Assembly (NCBI GenBank): GCA_037576215.1
Contig: JBANDB010000006.1
Location: forward strand, 4,774,001 to 4,838,000
From: Armillaria gallica
Taxonomy: Eukaryota > Basidiomycota > Agaricomycetes > Agaricales > Physalacriaceae
Direction of reading: 5' to 3'
DNA: 64,000 nt
In this document: piece by piece, positions 31,986-42,622 of the stretch
Numbering within the stretch: the first letter of the stretch is position 1
Layout: the number at the start of each line of letters is the position of its first letter
Program-made: the position numbers and the translations under genes
The notes under the pieces: generated by a model
The model's input: the letters and a program-made list of their open reading frames with translations, nothing else
The model's database searches: none
Told to the model about the DNA's origin: nothing

Positions 31986-34900
31986 CTACAGAGGGATTGA
32001 GATGAGTCCAAGTAATGTAACCATGTGCTTCAGTTTTTCTCTCCCCAGCCCCTTTGTCAGAGCATCAGCTGGCATGTCTTCAGTTCGCAGGTGGACCACA
32101 TGGATGCATCCCTTCTCAACTTCATCATGAAGCCAGTAGAAGCGAAGGTCAAGATGTTTAACACGACCATGGTGTTCCAGGTTCCGAGCAACTGATAAGG
32201 CAGACTCATTGTCAATGTGGAGTACTGAAGCATGAGTGAAGGAATATCCAAATTCTGTGAACAGATTGCGAAGCCAGAGGATTTCCTGGCCAGCTGACAC
32301 AGCAGAGACATATTCTGCTTCTGTTGTTGAGAGAGTCACAAAGGCTTGAAGACGGCTCATCCAGCTGATAGCTCCAGTTCCCATTTTGACAACAAAACCA
32401 CTTGTAGAGTGCCCACTATCCTTGTCTCCCCCGTGATCTGCATCACAATAGGTCTTGAAATCAAAGACTTGTGGCTGTGACTCGGGATCAGGGGCATAGA
32501 TGATACAATAGTCGAGTGTCCCTTTCAGATAGCGTAAAAGACATTTGAGTGCCTCCCAATGGGCTGTGCCAGGGTTTTTACTGAATCGTGAGAGTACACT
32601 CACGGGATAGGCAACATCAGGCCTGGTAGCAATAGCGAGGTAGGCCACAGAGCCAAGAACATTTAGATATGGGATTGTTCGCATCAACTCGTATTCCTCT
32701 GGTGTTTTAGGAGATTGATCTGCTGTGAGCTTTACATTTGGGTCTAGAGGTGTTGAGACAGGGTTACAGTCAGCCATGCCAATGCGCTGTAGGATGTTGA
32801 GGATGTATTGGCGCTGAGAGAGTGTGAGAGTTCGATGTGCACAGTCACGCTTAATTTCGACACCAAGAAGGTAAGAGGTTGGGCCTAGATCACGAAGTTT
32901 GAAGTGCTTCTTGAGATCATCAATGACTTTTGAGACATCCTCAGAGGTCCTTGCAGCAATGGTCATGTCATTAACAAAGACAGGGATAATGATGCGCTCA
33001 TCCTCTCTCTTGTAGACCCATATGCTATGCTTGCATTTCACCTGCTCAAATCTCATGGCATCAGTCAGTGCCACATGTAGCTTCTTGTGCCATTCTCTCC
33101 CAGCCTGTTTCAGTCCATATAGAGACTTGAAGAGACGCCAGACCCATTCCTTTCCTTTCTCCTCAAACCCCTCTGGTTGCTCCATATACACCTCTTCTGT
33201 CAGCTCGCCATTGAGAAATGCTGATGAAATGTCGACACTCCATAGCTCTAAATCTTCGAGGGCACCAAGTGCCAAGACAGCTTGTAGGGCAGCCCATTTT
33301 GGTGTTGGAGAGAAGGTTTCAGTATAATCAAAACCAGGCTGTTGTGAATATCCCTTTGCAACAAGCCTTGCTTTATGGCGCTCAATTGATCTATCGGCAT
33401 TGTGTTTTACTTTGAATACCCAGTAACTGCCAACTGCTTTTCGATTTGGAGGACATTTCACTAATTCAAAGACACCATTCTCAATGAGTGCTTGTATCTT
33501 CTGCATGGCAGCCTCATGCCAGCTTGCAGCTTTCTCAGGAGGGCATGTCATTGCTTCATGGAAGGATCTAGGCTCACCATCATGTGCTGATGCCTTGTGA
33601 GCTGTTTCTGTCATACCCTCGAATGCAACTTCTAATCCTTCCTCCATTGTCAAGTAATCCAGTGTCTGGCTAGAGAAAGCTATGCCCTCAAGAATGGTTT
33701 CATCAAGCATAAAGGCTGTATGTGCTTGCTCCTCTGCATTTCTTGGACGATTATCATTGTTGACAGTCCAACGCATTCCATGGCCATAACCAGGGCCAGG
33801 ATCATATAAGCCATCATCACGTGTCCTGTATTCATGCTTGCCTAGGTCTGTAGAAGGTGGTGGTGATGGTGATGGTGATAGCTCTGAGAGAGGTCCACCA
33901 AATGGTGAGCCAGGAGGCATTACAATGTCAGGAGGGAGAGGTGATGCTGGAGGAGGTGGACTTGGAGGAGGTAAAGGATTTGATGCTGGAGGATTTTCTG
34001 GAGGTGGAAGATCATCATCATCTAGGTTTGAGTCTCCCCCTTGATTGGGCAATGTAGAAGGATCCAACAAATCTGATAGTGAGGGAAATAGATCACCAAA
34101 GGGATTGGTAAGTGTTTTTGTATTTCCTGGGAAGACTCGCTCATCAAAAACAACATGGCTAGATATGATGCACTTCTTTGTCATAGGGTTCCAGCATTTC
34201 CATGCCTTTGTACCTGATGGATATCCAACAAATATGCATTTCATGGTACATGGCTGCAGGCCTCGTCGCTTGTTCTTCTTGACATGAACATAAGCTAAAC
34301 AGCCAAAGACACGCAAGTTAGAGACATCAGGTTTCTTCGTATGCCAGCCAGTATAAGGTGTTGTTCCAGGAAGTGGAGCTGTAGGGCAACAGTTGCGCAC
34401 ATATACAAATGCAAGCACTGCAAGTCCCCAGAAGGAAGGGGAAAGATGAGCCTTATAGAGCATGGTAATAGCCCCTTCAGCAATGTCACAATTAGCGCAT
34501 TCTGCAATCCCATTTTGATGGGGCTCATCAGGCTCAGTATGGCGCCTTGATATCCTTGCCTCTATACATAATTGGTTAAATTGACGACCCATGTACTCTC
34601 CACCACCATCATCTTGCTCCTCTAAGATCTTCAGGCCATGGAAATTTTCAGCATAGGCTTTGTAGCGTTTAAATTCAGCCAGTGCATCACTTTTGTGCTT
34701 TAGCAGTGCAACAGCCCAAAATCATAAAGCACCACATATGAATGTGATCCAGTAGCGATCACCTTCTGGTGTAGCAACTGGCATGAGTCCCTTGAGATCA
34801 GAGAATACAATTGCAAGAGGGCGTGTGGGAAGAAGCGAGGGGCCTCGAGGAATATTGTGTCGCCTATGCTTGCCCATAAGACAGGGTTCACAGATTGGAT

Positions 34901-36467
34901 CTAGACTGGATTGTGTGTCATCCATCTTCATATTCAAGACAAGCTGATTCTCATGCATATCCCAGACAACACTTATACCTCTGTGACAGGTTCGTCAGTG
35001 CCATAGAGTTACATCAAGTGGGCAGGTGCTAGCAGCATTTGACGTTACTGGTCTCAAGATACGAGTAACACCATTAAGATATCCAATGTTGTTATCATTG
35101 ACGGTGGCTGAGAAACGGAGCACCTTGTCTTGAAAGAATTAAACTGATGATCCAGCTATGCTGATCTTGTATCCCTTATGGCATGTGAGATGAAAGGGTG
35201 AAAGCAAATTATTGCGCAGATCAGATACATGCAGTACATCTTGAAACTCAACAGCCTCACCAACTTTTCCATCTTCATCTTTTGGCTCAAACACAACCGT
35301 TCCCATACCCGCTGAGTAGATGACTGAATTATCTGCTAGTCGAATTGGAACAACATGCGGTGTCCAGACATGGAACCAGTCACGACAGTGGCTCATGTGA
35401 GATGAAGCACCTGTATCTGTATTCCAATTAGACGATGCTGGGGACAAAGGATCAATACTCGCTTGGCTGGCAGTCTCCTCTGCAATGCTGGACTTCTCCA
35501 CCTTTGCTTCCCTTCCTTTCTTGCCTCCTCTAGCAGTCTGACATTCTTGGGTGCGCTGTGCAGCTCGTTCCTGGGCCTTCTTCTTGCTGAAGCACTGGTT
35601 CTCAGTGTGTCCAGGGTTAGTGCACCAGCTGCAGACAGCATCAGATGGCACCACAAGGGTGGCTTGGACTTTTGCTGCAGTCGCTTTGAATGATATTGCT
35701 GAGGCAGTGTCACGAGAACAGCGCTGTGTCTCCTCAGTGTGAAAGGCAGCAATGAGTTTGTCGAGACTGAGGGAATGGAGTAGGAGAATAGACGACACAA
35801 AATTGTCGAAGTCGGATGAAAGGGCACATATAAGGGCCATAGACTGAAGCTCATTGTCGAGTTGGTTGATGGTGAATTTTTCGGGGCAAAGAGCTTTGAT
35901 ATCCTGCATGACTCTTGAAACATGTCCAACAAGGGTTGAGAGGGACTTGTCATCGTCCTTTCGAATGCTGAATAGGATGTCATAGGCATTGAATCGGGTA
36001 CCCGGTTTTTGCTGTTGGTGAATGTCCTTCAGTTTGGACCACATCGCTTCAGGCTTTTCCCTAAGGAGACCAACGTGAGCGCGCTGTGATTCGTTGATGC
36101 AGAGCCAAAGGTATCCCACTGCGGAAAAACGATCCTGCAGGTATGCCTTCATCTCCTTCTTCTCGGCCTTCGTAGGGTCATCAGGGTCCACCTGCTCTGG
36201 TGGGTCTTCAGTACCATTGAAGTGGCCAAAGAGCCCCTTGATACACATGTAGGCTTCGAAGGAGGGCGCGAACTGATTCCAGTTGTCAGCATGGAGGTTA
36301 GGGAATCCATGCTTGGTGGAGTCAGCATCTGAGTCGAGCATCACGGTGTGGGAATAAGAAGACCAGTGGGGTTGACGAGAACGTAATGGCTCATGATAGG
36401 TACTGGTGTGACTTCCGAATGGATATTGATGTCCCTTTGGAGGCCATGAGCGAGACGTCGACGTCAA
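31986..36467 (-). pseudogene. gag-pol: Copia gag-pol polyprotein, three in-frame stops
   Basis: One frame runs from 36467 to 31986, broken by TAA at 35141-35139, TGA at 34997-34995 and TGA at 34724-34722. The first 442 codons hold Gag, a zinc knuckle CSWCTNPGHTENQC and the protease site NTDTGASSHM. After the first stop come the GAG-pre-integrase remnant (LWH then a stop) and the integrase core with VFSDLKG, DDGGGEYM and PHQNGIAECANC (DDE acids present, but two Arg of the usual ERANR are Cys). The final 868-codon open part has a Pro/Ser-rich linker, RT (WRLFKSLYGLKQAGREW; FVNDM where YVDD or FVDD is expected) and RNase H (CDADHGGD; STTEAEYVS). It copies and integrates the element; this copy is inactive by several C:G-to-T:A changes. 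Confidence 0.92.
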
Positions 36468-36524
36468 ATAAATGGGTTCATGAGAGGGAACGAAAAAAGT
36501 CCTTTTTTTGGCTTAGTAAGGCGC

Positions 36525-36537
36525 GGGGCCCATAACC
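36525..36537 (-). other. Primer-binding site of the Copia element (initiator tRNA-Met, internal)
   Basis: Directly inside the right LTR the minus strand reads GGTTATGGGCCCC. Its complement ggggcccataacc matches the anticodon arm (CAT anticodon) of initiator tRNA-Met rather than a tRNA 3' end. Priming by an internal fragment (half-tRNA) of initiator tRNA is established for Drosophila copia, which has nearly the same site. The match is seen directly; use in this fungus is inferred. Confidence 0.8.
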
Positions 36538-36662
36538 TGTTGAGAGCAGGTTATTAGCGCAGCGAGTACATGCCAGACCGGAGATCGAAGGTCACTAAAG
36601 AGCATTGACCTTCGATCTCCGGTCTGGCACGTACTCGCTGCGCTAATAACCTGCTCTCAACA
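36538..36662 (-). repeat. Aberrant 5' LTR of the Copia element: 125-bp near-perfect palindrome
   Basis: The left arm (TGTTGAGAGCAGGTTATTAG... to gatcgaaggtc, 36538-36593) and the right arm (gaccttcgatctcc... to CTCTCAACA, 36607-36662) are reverse complements over 56 bp with a single difference (catgcc against cgtgcc). About 13 bp (actaaagagcatt) lie between them. The arm corresponds to the U5 end of the normal LTR (31763 side), while the opposite end (TGTTGAAGTAG...) with the U3 promoter is absent. The element still has its correct target duplication, so the palindromic end was the one integrated. Confidence 0.9.
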
Positions 36663-36667
36663 GGATG
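36663..36667. repeat. Target-site duplication of the Copia element, right copy (GGATG)
   Basis: Matches 31758-31762 and is followed by caccctgtgaaaac as in the uninterrupted block E1. Confidence 0.9.
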
Positions 36668-38395
36668 CACCCTGTGAAAACGAAGTCAGAGGTAAGAAGA
36701 AAACAACGATAACGGTAATTGATACCTTCTCGGAGTTCGCTTCCTCTTCAGCGATGTGCTCGTTGATGTCGTTGATAGGCCAACGTAGCATCATGAGACG
36801 GTTGTCCAGTCCGAACCCCCTATTGAACGGCTCTTACATCCCATATACCCTCTTGGCACCTTCCCTTACCACATCCGACGAACTCTGCTGTCCAAGGTAT
36901 CATGAGTGCGAGAACGGAAACCTCGACTGCTTCGTCTCCAGTGTACACTCATTTGGACCACGTATACGGCACATCGAGCAGAATCCGCTTATTATCAGAG
37001 ACGGACATTGTTCAAGTAGCTCGGCAAATTTGAGGTTCGATGCATAGATGTAGAGATTTGGAAGTTACTTGAGGAGGCGGAGGCGAAATGGTGAAGCAGT
37101 GAATGCGGAGCTGCAGACAAGTGTTGGCTTAGACGGTATACGGTCGAGGTAGACATACTCAGTCCTTGCATGATTTCCTTCATGATTCTCTCCGTGTCTT
37201 CTTCCGCCTCCCGTGTATGCACCGTTTTTGGGACACCAAGATCCACAGCTAGTGTTGGGCAAATACCTGTTGTTGCACAGTGGTAACGCAAGCCGGTCTC
37301 ACCAAGTCCAACACAAGATGGATGCATGCGACAGCGCAATGAGAATCCCAGATTCAATGGCAGGGGTATATGAATTTGCTTCATGCTTGGATGGAAGTGA
37401 TCGAGGGGCGACAGCTTCAAAGTCGCAGAATACAGTGAAGGCCTGCCGGTGACTTAGTAAGAAAATCGAAGCGAGAAGGAAGGAACATGATACTAACGAC
37501 GACGAATCGAAACCCTCCCATCTCCCATCCACCGGCTCCTTCCATGTTCCTCGCATGAACACTTCCGGCTCGCATCACTACCGTCTCTACTCTCTCACCC
37601 ACATGTACGCCCTCGACAAAGTCAATCTATCTCATACTCCCCTTCAGAGTACTTTGAGCGATACAAAGCAAACATCAAGAGAATATGCGTATGGATGTCG
37701 ACCATCGTGAACTGGCAGGTCAACGCATGCCGGGGAAAGCCGGAGGTTGTGAAGAAGGCGAGAGCTCTTTTTCTTGATGTTCTTTCCAATGGCAATGGAG
37801 GTGATTGTAAAAGACCGTAGATGACCGCGGGAGGCAAGTCGCAGCATGGAAGTATCGGGAAAAAGACGTGTGCCGTCTGTTTTATATGAGCCCTTCTCTC
37901 CACCCTACTTCAATACCATTGTCGGAAAATTGAATCCCTTCCGGAAATGCCGGCACAATACCTCTCGAGTTGAACAGACAACGTCGAGTTGGAGATGAGC
38001 GTGAAGGGAAGCGCGCAGGCGGTGGAGCTGCTGATGACGAGTCCGTAGGTGATGTTTTTTTAGCACTGAAGAGCCGGTCAGGGCGCTGGTGGAGCCGTCG
38101 GGAGGCACCCTTTCTTCCCAGTACATGTTATCGAAATCATTCAATGTCCGGCGTGCACCAGTGAAAGTGGATATTGGTAACGCCAGCGTCGGAACTGTTT
38201 ATCCAACGTAATACGGCAGTAGGGTCAGGCTCTGGGAAGGGAGGAAACGTGGAAGATTCTTCATAGACGTGACAGCTGAGCATCACAGCTTTGTAAGTGG
38301 GTTCTTGGACACGGAGTCATGGCACGAGCTGGATCAGGAGGTGGGATGCACGCGAATAAGCGGCGGGCATCCAGCACATGGGGAAGAGAAAAGAC
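36668..38395 (-). repeat. Block E, copy E3, right part
   Basis: This continues from 31762. The minus strand has the longest readable stretch of the unknown E gene: a 141-codon ORF (37420-36995) with DLGVPKTVHTREAEEDTERI and MKEIMQGLSMSTST. Upstream of it on the same strand are EAVAPRSLPSKHEANSYTPA across an intron (about 37500-37450), FALYRSK, and STACALPFTLISNSTLSVQL. Stops and shifts separate them. Similar peptides in E1 and E2 show it was a real gene; identity unknown. Confidence 0.45.
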
Positions 38396-39104
38396 ATCTT
38401 CGCAACGTCACGCCCAACATGTAAACTCTGCATGGGACTTCTCGCTGAGTCTAGTAGCAGGATTGGGCGGCTGCTAGGCATCCATCGTCCAAGCACGTTC
38501 CAGCGTGCTGTGCTGTCATATGGCCTCGCACGGGAACGCTCCTTTCCCGCATTGGCGCAAGGAGATGGAACGTCCATCTATTGGTCGCGTGTGCGACATG
38601 ACATGTTTGGTGCAGGGCGTGTGGATGATGTTGTCGTGGATGGAAAGACAAGGTGTGTGTGTGTACAGCTGGAATGAAGAGTACGTCTTGAGCAGCCTTG
38701 ACAGAATTCCCGTGACGAGCCGATATGGATGCACCGCGCCGCCCGTCATTGAGATGACCCCGCACACCCCGTCTGCGAGCTGCATCCCTGCTGGTCCCTC
38801 CGTCATACCCCAGCCACCCTTCTCACTCGGCAGCTCCTCCAAGAAGTGCCCCAGCTTCTCCTTGGCCCTATCAAATAACTTGATAATTTGCTTCGCCGCC
38901 TCCGCACCAGGTTTCTTCTTCAAATCCAGACATATAATCATGGTATGGCAGTGGCGTGATACGTCCCCCGTTCCGCGTTGTAGCCCCAGAGGACGCATCC
39001 CTCGCTTCCAACATCACAACCGCCAAAGATCCATCCGCATCCAGCAGCGTACGCGCAAACACCCGTTATCCCAGACCCAAGGATTACAATGTCGGCGCAT
39101 GTAA
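38396..39104 (-). pseudogene. FAD-dependent oxidoreductase relic D7
   Basis: Minus strand from 39104: a shifted LGSGITG-type motif region, then SLAVVMLEARDASSGATTRN, GGRITPLPYHDY, a frameshift, AAKQIIK-like sequence and the D2-type deletion to FDRAKEKLGHFLEELPSEKG, then a long correct run GPAGMQLADGVCGVISMTGG, VHPYRLVTGILSRLLKTYSS and FQLYTHTPCLSIHDNIIHTP. It ends at the HAEFM-like residue and joins block E3. Head to head with C2 across 39105-39729. Confidence 0.78.
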
Positions 39105-39729
39105 GGATTCAGATGATTTTGACTAGGCCATTCTTTATGCGGTAAGGGGAAGGGGCCGTGTGCACAAAGAGAGATAGTGGACAGTAACCCCCAGCCTGTG
39201 AGACAGATGGAACAGAGTGGAAAGAATTATCGCGCATGGTCGAAGTAGATTGCAAAGCGGAAGGTGGCAGCAATTTGAAACTCCGAATTGCCTTGCTCTT
39301 CCGTTGCGAACACCGTATTTATTCAACGCTCCATGTCATCGTGTCATCTTGTTGTCATGGTGGAACTTTTCTGACTCTCCATGCTCATAGAGCAGATCCA
39401 CTTTCAAATATGTTAAGTTCGGACAAGGATCCGGCTCTCAAGATCTCAAAATAACATCAAGCAACTCGGACGTCGAAACATCATGCGCCGACCCCCAAAT
39501 ATGCTTGGTTGGAACGAAGATTTCGTTTTTGGGTCTCAAATCTACTAATTTCAGGACAAACATTGGCGAGAGGTTCCTGTGTCGTTGATGGATTTGCAGT
39601 CGAGTCTGCCGTTTCCTCATGGATTTTCGAAAGACGAACCATGTCTAATTTGACAACTACTTATCTGAGCTGCTTATACTCAAATGCACCTCATCTTTGG
39701 ACTCCTTCTTCCTTCCCCGGTCGCTCATA
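39105..39729. promoter_or_regulatory. Shared intergenic region between D7 (-) and UNC93-like C2 (+)
   Basis: About 600 bp without a supported gene. Both halves recur: the left near 11600-11725 and 57130-57315 (before D2 and D9), the right at 3133-3614 and 58317-58662 (before C1 and C3). Conservation of the arrangement suggests a divergent promoter in the ancestral unit. The right half starts tcgaagtagattgcaaag at about 39240, which is also where the Gypsy element inserted in copy 1. Confidence 0.45.
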
Positions 39730-41000
39730 ACGGAACAAGTTAACGATGGAAAGAAAGGCTTGGCAACAACGGTCATGTCTACGAGCAGCCAATGGGACTC
39801 AAACATTACAATATCGTCACCCAGGCAAGTCAAGTTGGTTTTCGAAAATTTCAAGTGCTGACGTGCGTAGGTCATGATGCTGGGATTTGTTTGTTTCGTG
39901 AGACCAGTTAGGCGACATCCATCCCTCCTCGGCGGCTGTTTAACGCCATCCCTGCACAAGATGGTTAAACGGACTTGGCGCCGGTGGTCAAGTCAATTCC
40001 AAGACCAACTCTAACTCGAATTCTGCTCTGTATTCGACGTTTGCCGCTATGGGATTCTTCACTAGGTGAATATATTCCTTCCTACGTTTGGGGCACTTAT
40101 CTTTATGTTTCCTCAGATCGGTCAACACGATGTTCCGACCGAAACTTATGCTCCTGATTGGCAGTATGGATTACAGCTTGTACATTGGATCCTATTGTGA
40201 TTATCACCCTCTTATCCCTAGTTAATCGACGCTGATAATATGTCTAGAATCATGAACATTCATTCCAGCGCTGACTTCGTCGTCAGCCATCTTTTAGATG
40301 TGCACTGGTTTCTTATAGACCGCACAGGGCTCGTCGATGACGGCGCAACGCACAGCGGGAAATTTCTCGGGATTTTCTTGTCTATTTTCCACCTCGGTTG
40401 TGTCGTCTTTTACTATTGGGAGAAACCGAAAATCAGCAGTAAGTGCCCGAGCTTTCGTAAAACACGACTGCGTGCTCATTCGTGTTCACAGCTCAACACT
40501 GTTGATAATGGGACATACGTGCGTTAGCGTTTTTAATCATCCTACTTTCTGCTTAAATTGTTTTCAGATTGAATTCCCGTCCTTACACCCGTCGGTGTTC
40601 TCGTTCCGATGTTCTTGGCGACTCCTGACAGGATGACCCGTTCCGATGGAACTACCCCGACACCCCTCCTGGACGACCAAAATTATAGGTCTCTTCGTGA
40701 CGCTGACATTGATTCAACAATCGTCCTTCTCTTCCCTATGTTCTTCGCTTCCAACTGGTTCTACACATGGCGTCAGTACCCACCTCCCTTCTCTGGATCC
40801 ACCTAACCAACACTTTAATGGTATCCAGAATTCAACGGCTTCAACAGCGCCATCTTCAACATCCGCGCCCGAGGCTCAAACAACGTCCGCTACTGGATCT
40901 TCCAAATCATCGGGTCCATACTCATTGGTCTTCTCCTTGACTGGAAATCTATCAGCTGTCGTATCCGTGCCTATGTGATACCTCTTGATGCTTCACATAG
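39730..41000 (+). pseudogene. UNC93-like transporter relic, copy C2
   Basis: The start codon is ACG instead of ATG (39730). Recognisable parts: QVKLVFENFK, a membrane-segment remnant near 40330-40430 matching the IGIFWAIFNLGGVVG region (GIFLSIFHLGCVVFYYW), MTRSDGT then PRHPSWTTKIIGLFVTLTL, FFASNWFYTW, then FNSAIFNIRARGSNNVRYWI-like sequence, IIGSILIGLLLDWKSISCR and IRAYV. UNC93-like proteins are multipass membrane proteins; the fungal ones have no settled substrate. Multiple shifts and the lost ATG make this a relic. Confidence 0.68.
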
Positions 41001-42399
41001 GTACATGAATATGCTCATTTCGGAATAGGCTCTTTTTGTCGGAGTTATTGTGTTTGCGTGTCAAGGATTATAATGATCTAGACGATGAGGCCATGTCAGT
41101 TCATCTATCTCATTAACTTTGACGTTTTCTCATGGCCTTACTTCTAGCGCGCGGATGGATGATAAAGGACAGATACAAGTGAAGCTGTTGCCGCTGAGAT
41201 AAAAGCTATCCAGGCGTCTTCATGATTCTCATGTTGGTGATTAAGGACACCTCATGACTGATGACTTTATTCCAGTATATTCGTATTGAATACTACCCAT
41301 TTTCATGCTTGCCATCGTAACATGTGTTGATGAAAAAGAGGGTTGATATATTTTTGGGCTAGCCGTCTTCTCTCGAGGTTACTTGGTGGATCCGACCTCA
41401 TTTCTGGTGTGAATGAATTAACCGCTGTCGGTGGCAGGAGTCCGTTGATTGAATTCAATTGGTGCGCTTCCTCAGTACTTCAACTTGTTCGTGCTTCGAT
41501 CACTAGCCTGAGAGACTTCGAATTTCTTTCAGTTCGATCTTACGCTCCATCTGCTGGCTCGACGAGGAAGTCGCAACTTTTCCGAAGATGCTACATGCAT
41601 ATCTATCGTTACGCGACTAAAGGGAGCTGGGATCCTGATTCTTGTCCTTGAGTTCTACGTGTCTCGAGGTTATCTAGGCTTTGCTTCTGTGAGTGATCGA
41701 TTTGAAGATCTCGCCGGGGTCTGAGTTTGGCCCTATTTTGCAGACAACCATGCCCCGCAAGCGTCTCTATCGCCGTGATCTCTTCGGTCCGGAGAAGCTC
41801 ACGACGCGTTGACGGATGCGCTTGAGCCTTGAGCGTGCACTGCAGGAGCTACAAAGCATTTTCACAAAGGATATTTCAAGCAAGTTTCTCAAGAGCTGTT
41901 CGAAAACGAGAGCCCCAACACTCTGCTTGGTCTTATCATGTAAGTCGACGTCGTCACGCTATCTGATGGTATATCAGCTTCTTACATCTTAACAGCATTG
42001 AGTGAGATCACGCTGCTGACTTCGTGATTTCTGGAGTCCTTTCCTTCCGAAGCTTCAAACCACGATACGACGGTCCACTAGTACAAAACTATACCTTGTT
42101 TATCTACAAAGCTCATTTCTTCGTCTTTTGTCGAAGACAAAGACTTATGCCCGAATCCCGATATCACGAAGCAGCTCAGATCACTCCCAAGGTTTTGCAG
42201 GACCTCGACTACTTGCTGCATTCCATCAATATCAGAACGCAGCATCACAACAAGCGGGGCAATCTACGTAGGAATATCTGTGGGAATCACGAAGGCAGCG
42301 CGCTCATGGTTGCATCCCGTGGATGGGCCGATGGGCCTATACCGTCACTTGCATTCAACTATGATGTTACCCAATTCTACTCGCTGCGCTCGCAATCAG
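41001..42399 (+). pseudogene. Unknown gene remnant X2 downstream of UNC93-like C2
   Basis: Duplicated at 59750-61050. Three protein-like parts are shared: (1) DHNDLDDEA, an intron, then ARMDDKG...EAVAAEIKAIQASS; (2) an ATG at 41750 with MPRKRLYRRDLFGPEKL and DALERALQELQSIFTKD; (3) LFIYKAHFFVFCRRQRLMPE, SRYHEAAQITPKVLQDLDYL and NLRRNICGNHEGSALMVASR. I do not recognise the family. Frameshifts separate the parts. At about 42400 the copy is cut and joined to the H4 upstream block. Confidence 0.4.
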
Positions 42400-42622
42400 T
42401 TCAATTACTCCCGATGTCAACGGAGCATTTGTGATCCAAGGAAATATTATATGCAATCGAAACAGTGACACACACTGATTCAACGCGATAACATCCAAGG
42501 TAGAACCTTGTTGCAACTAAACCCCCTGAGGTTCTCCTTGTATACATCTAATTGTAACAAGATGAGCAAGCGTTGTATGTGCCATCACTTTCCTTCCACT
42601 TCAAGTCTCCGTTCTGACTAGA
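42400..42622 (+). promoter_or_regulatory. Conserved upstream block of HET-like gene H4
   Basis: The block starts at caattactcccgatgtcaacggagc and ends at the ATG of H4. Unlike the other four copies it follows X2 and not a D relic, so the junction marks the left limit of the transferred H unit. Confidence 0.5.

Larger units (their letters stand above)
31763..36662 (-). mobile_element. Ty1/Copia LTR retrotransposon, 4.9 kb, inserted in block E3
   Basis: A complete element by its edges: 5-bp target duplication GGATG, TGTTGA...TCAACA termini, primer-binding site next to the right LTR, polypurine tract (minus strand GGTCGAGGGGGAG, 31965-31977) next to the left LTR, and one gag-pol frame on the minus strand from 36467 to 31986. 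The domain order gag, zinc knuckle, protease, integrase, RT, RNase H is that of Ty1/Copia. Three in-frame stops and a changed RT motif make it non-autonomous. The right (5') LTR is replaced by a palindrome, described separately. Removing 31763-36667 restores continuity of block E. Confidence 0.95.

Noticed and set aside
33838..34057. Gly-rich plus-strand ORFs
   Set aside because: Antisense of the Pro/Ser-rich linker of the Copia polyprotein.
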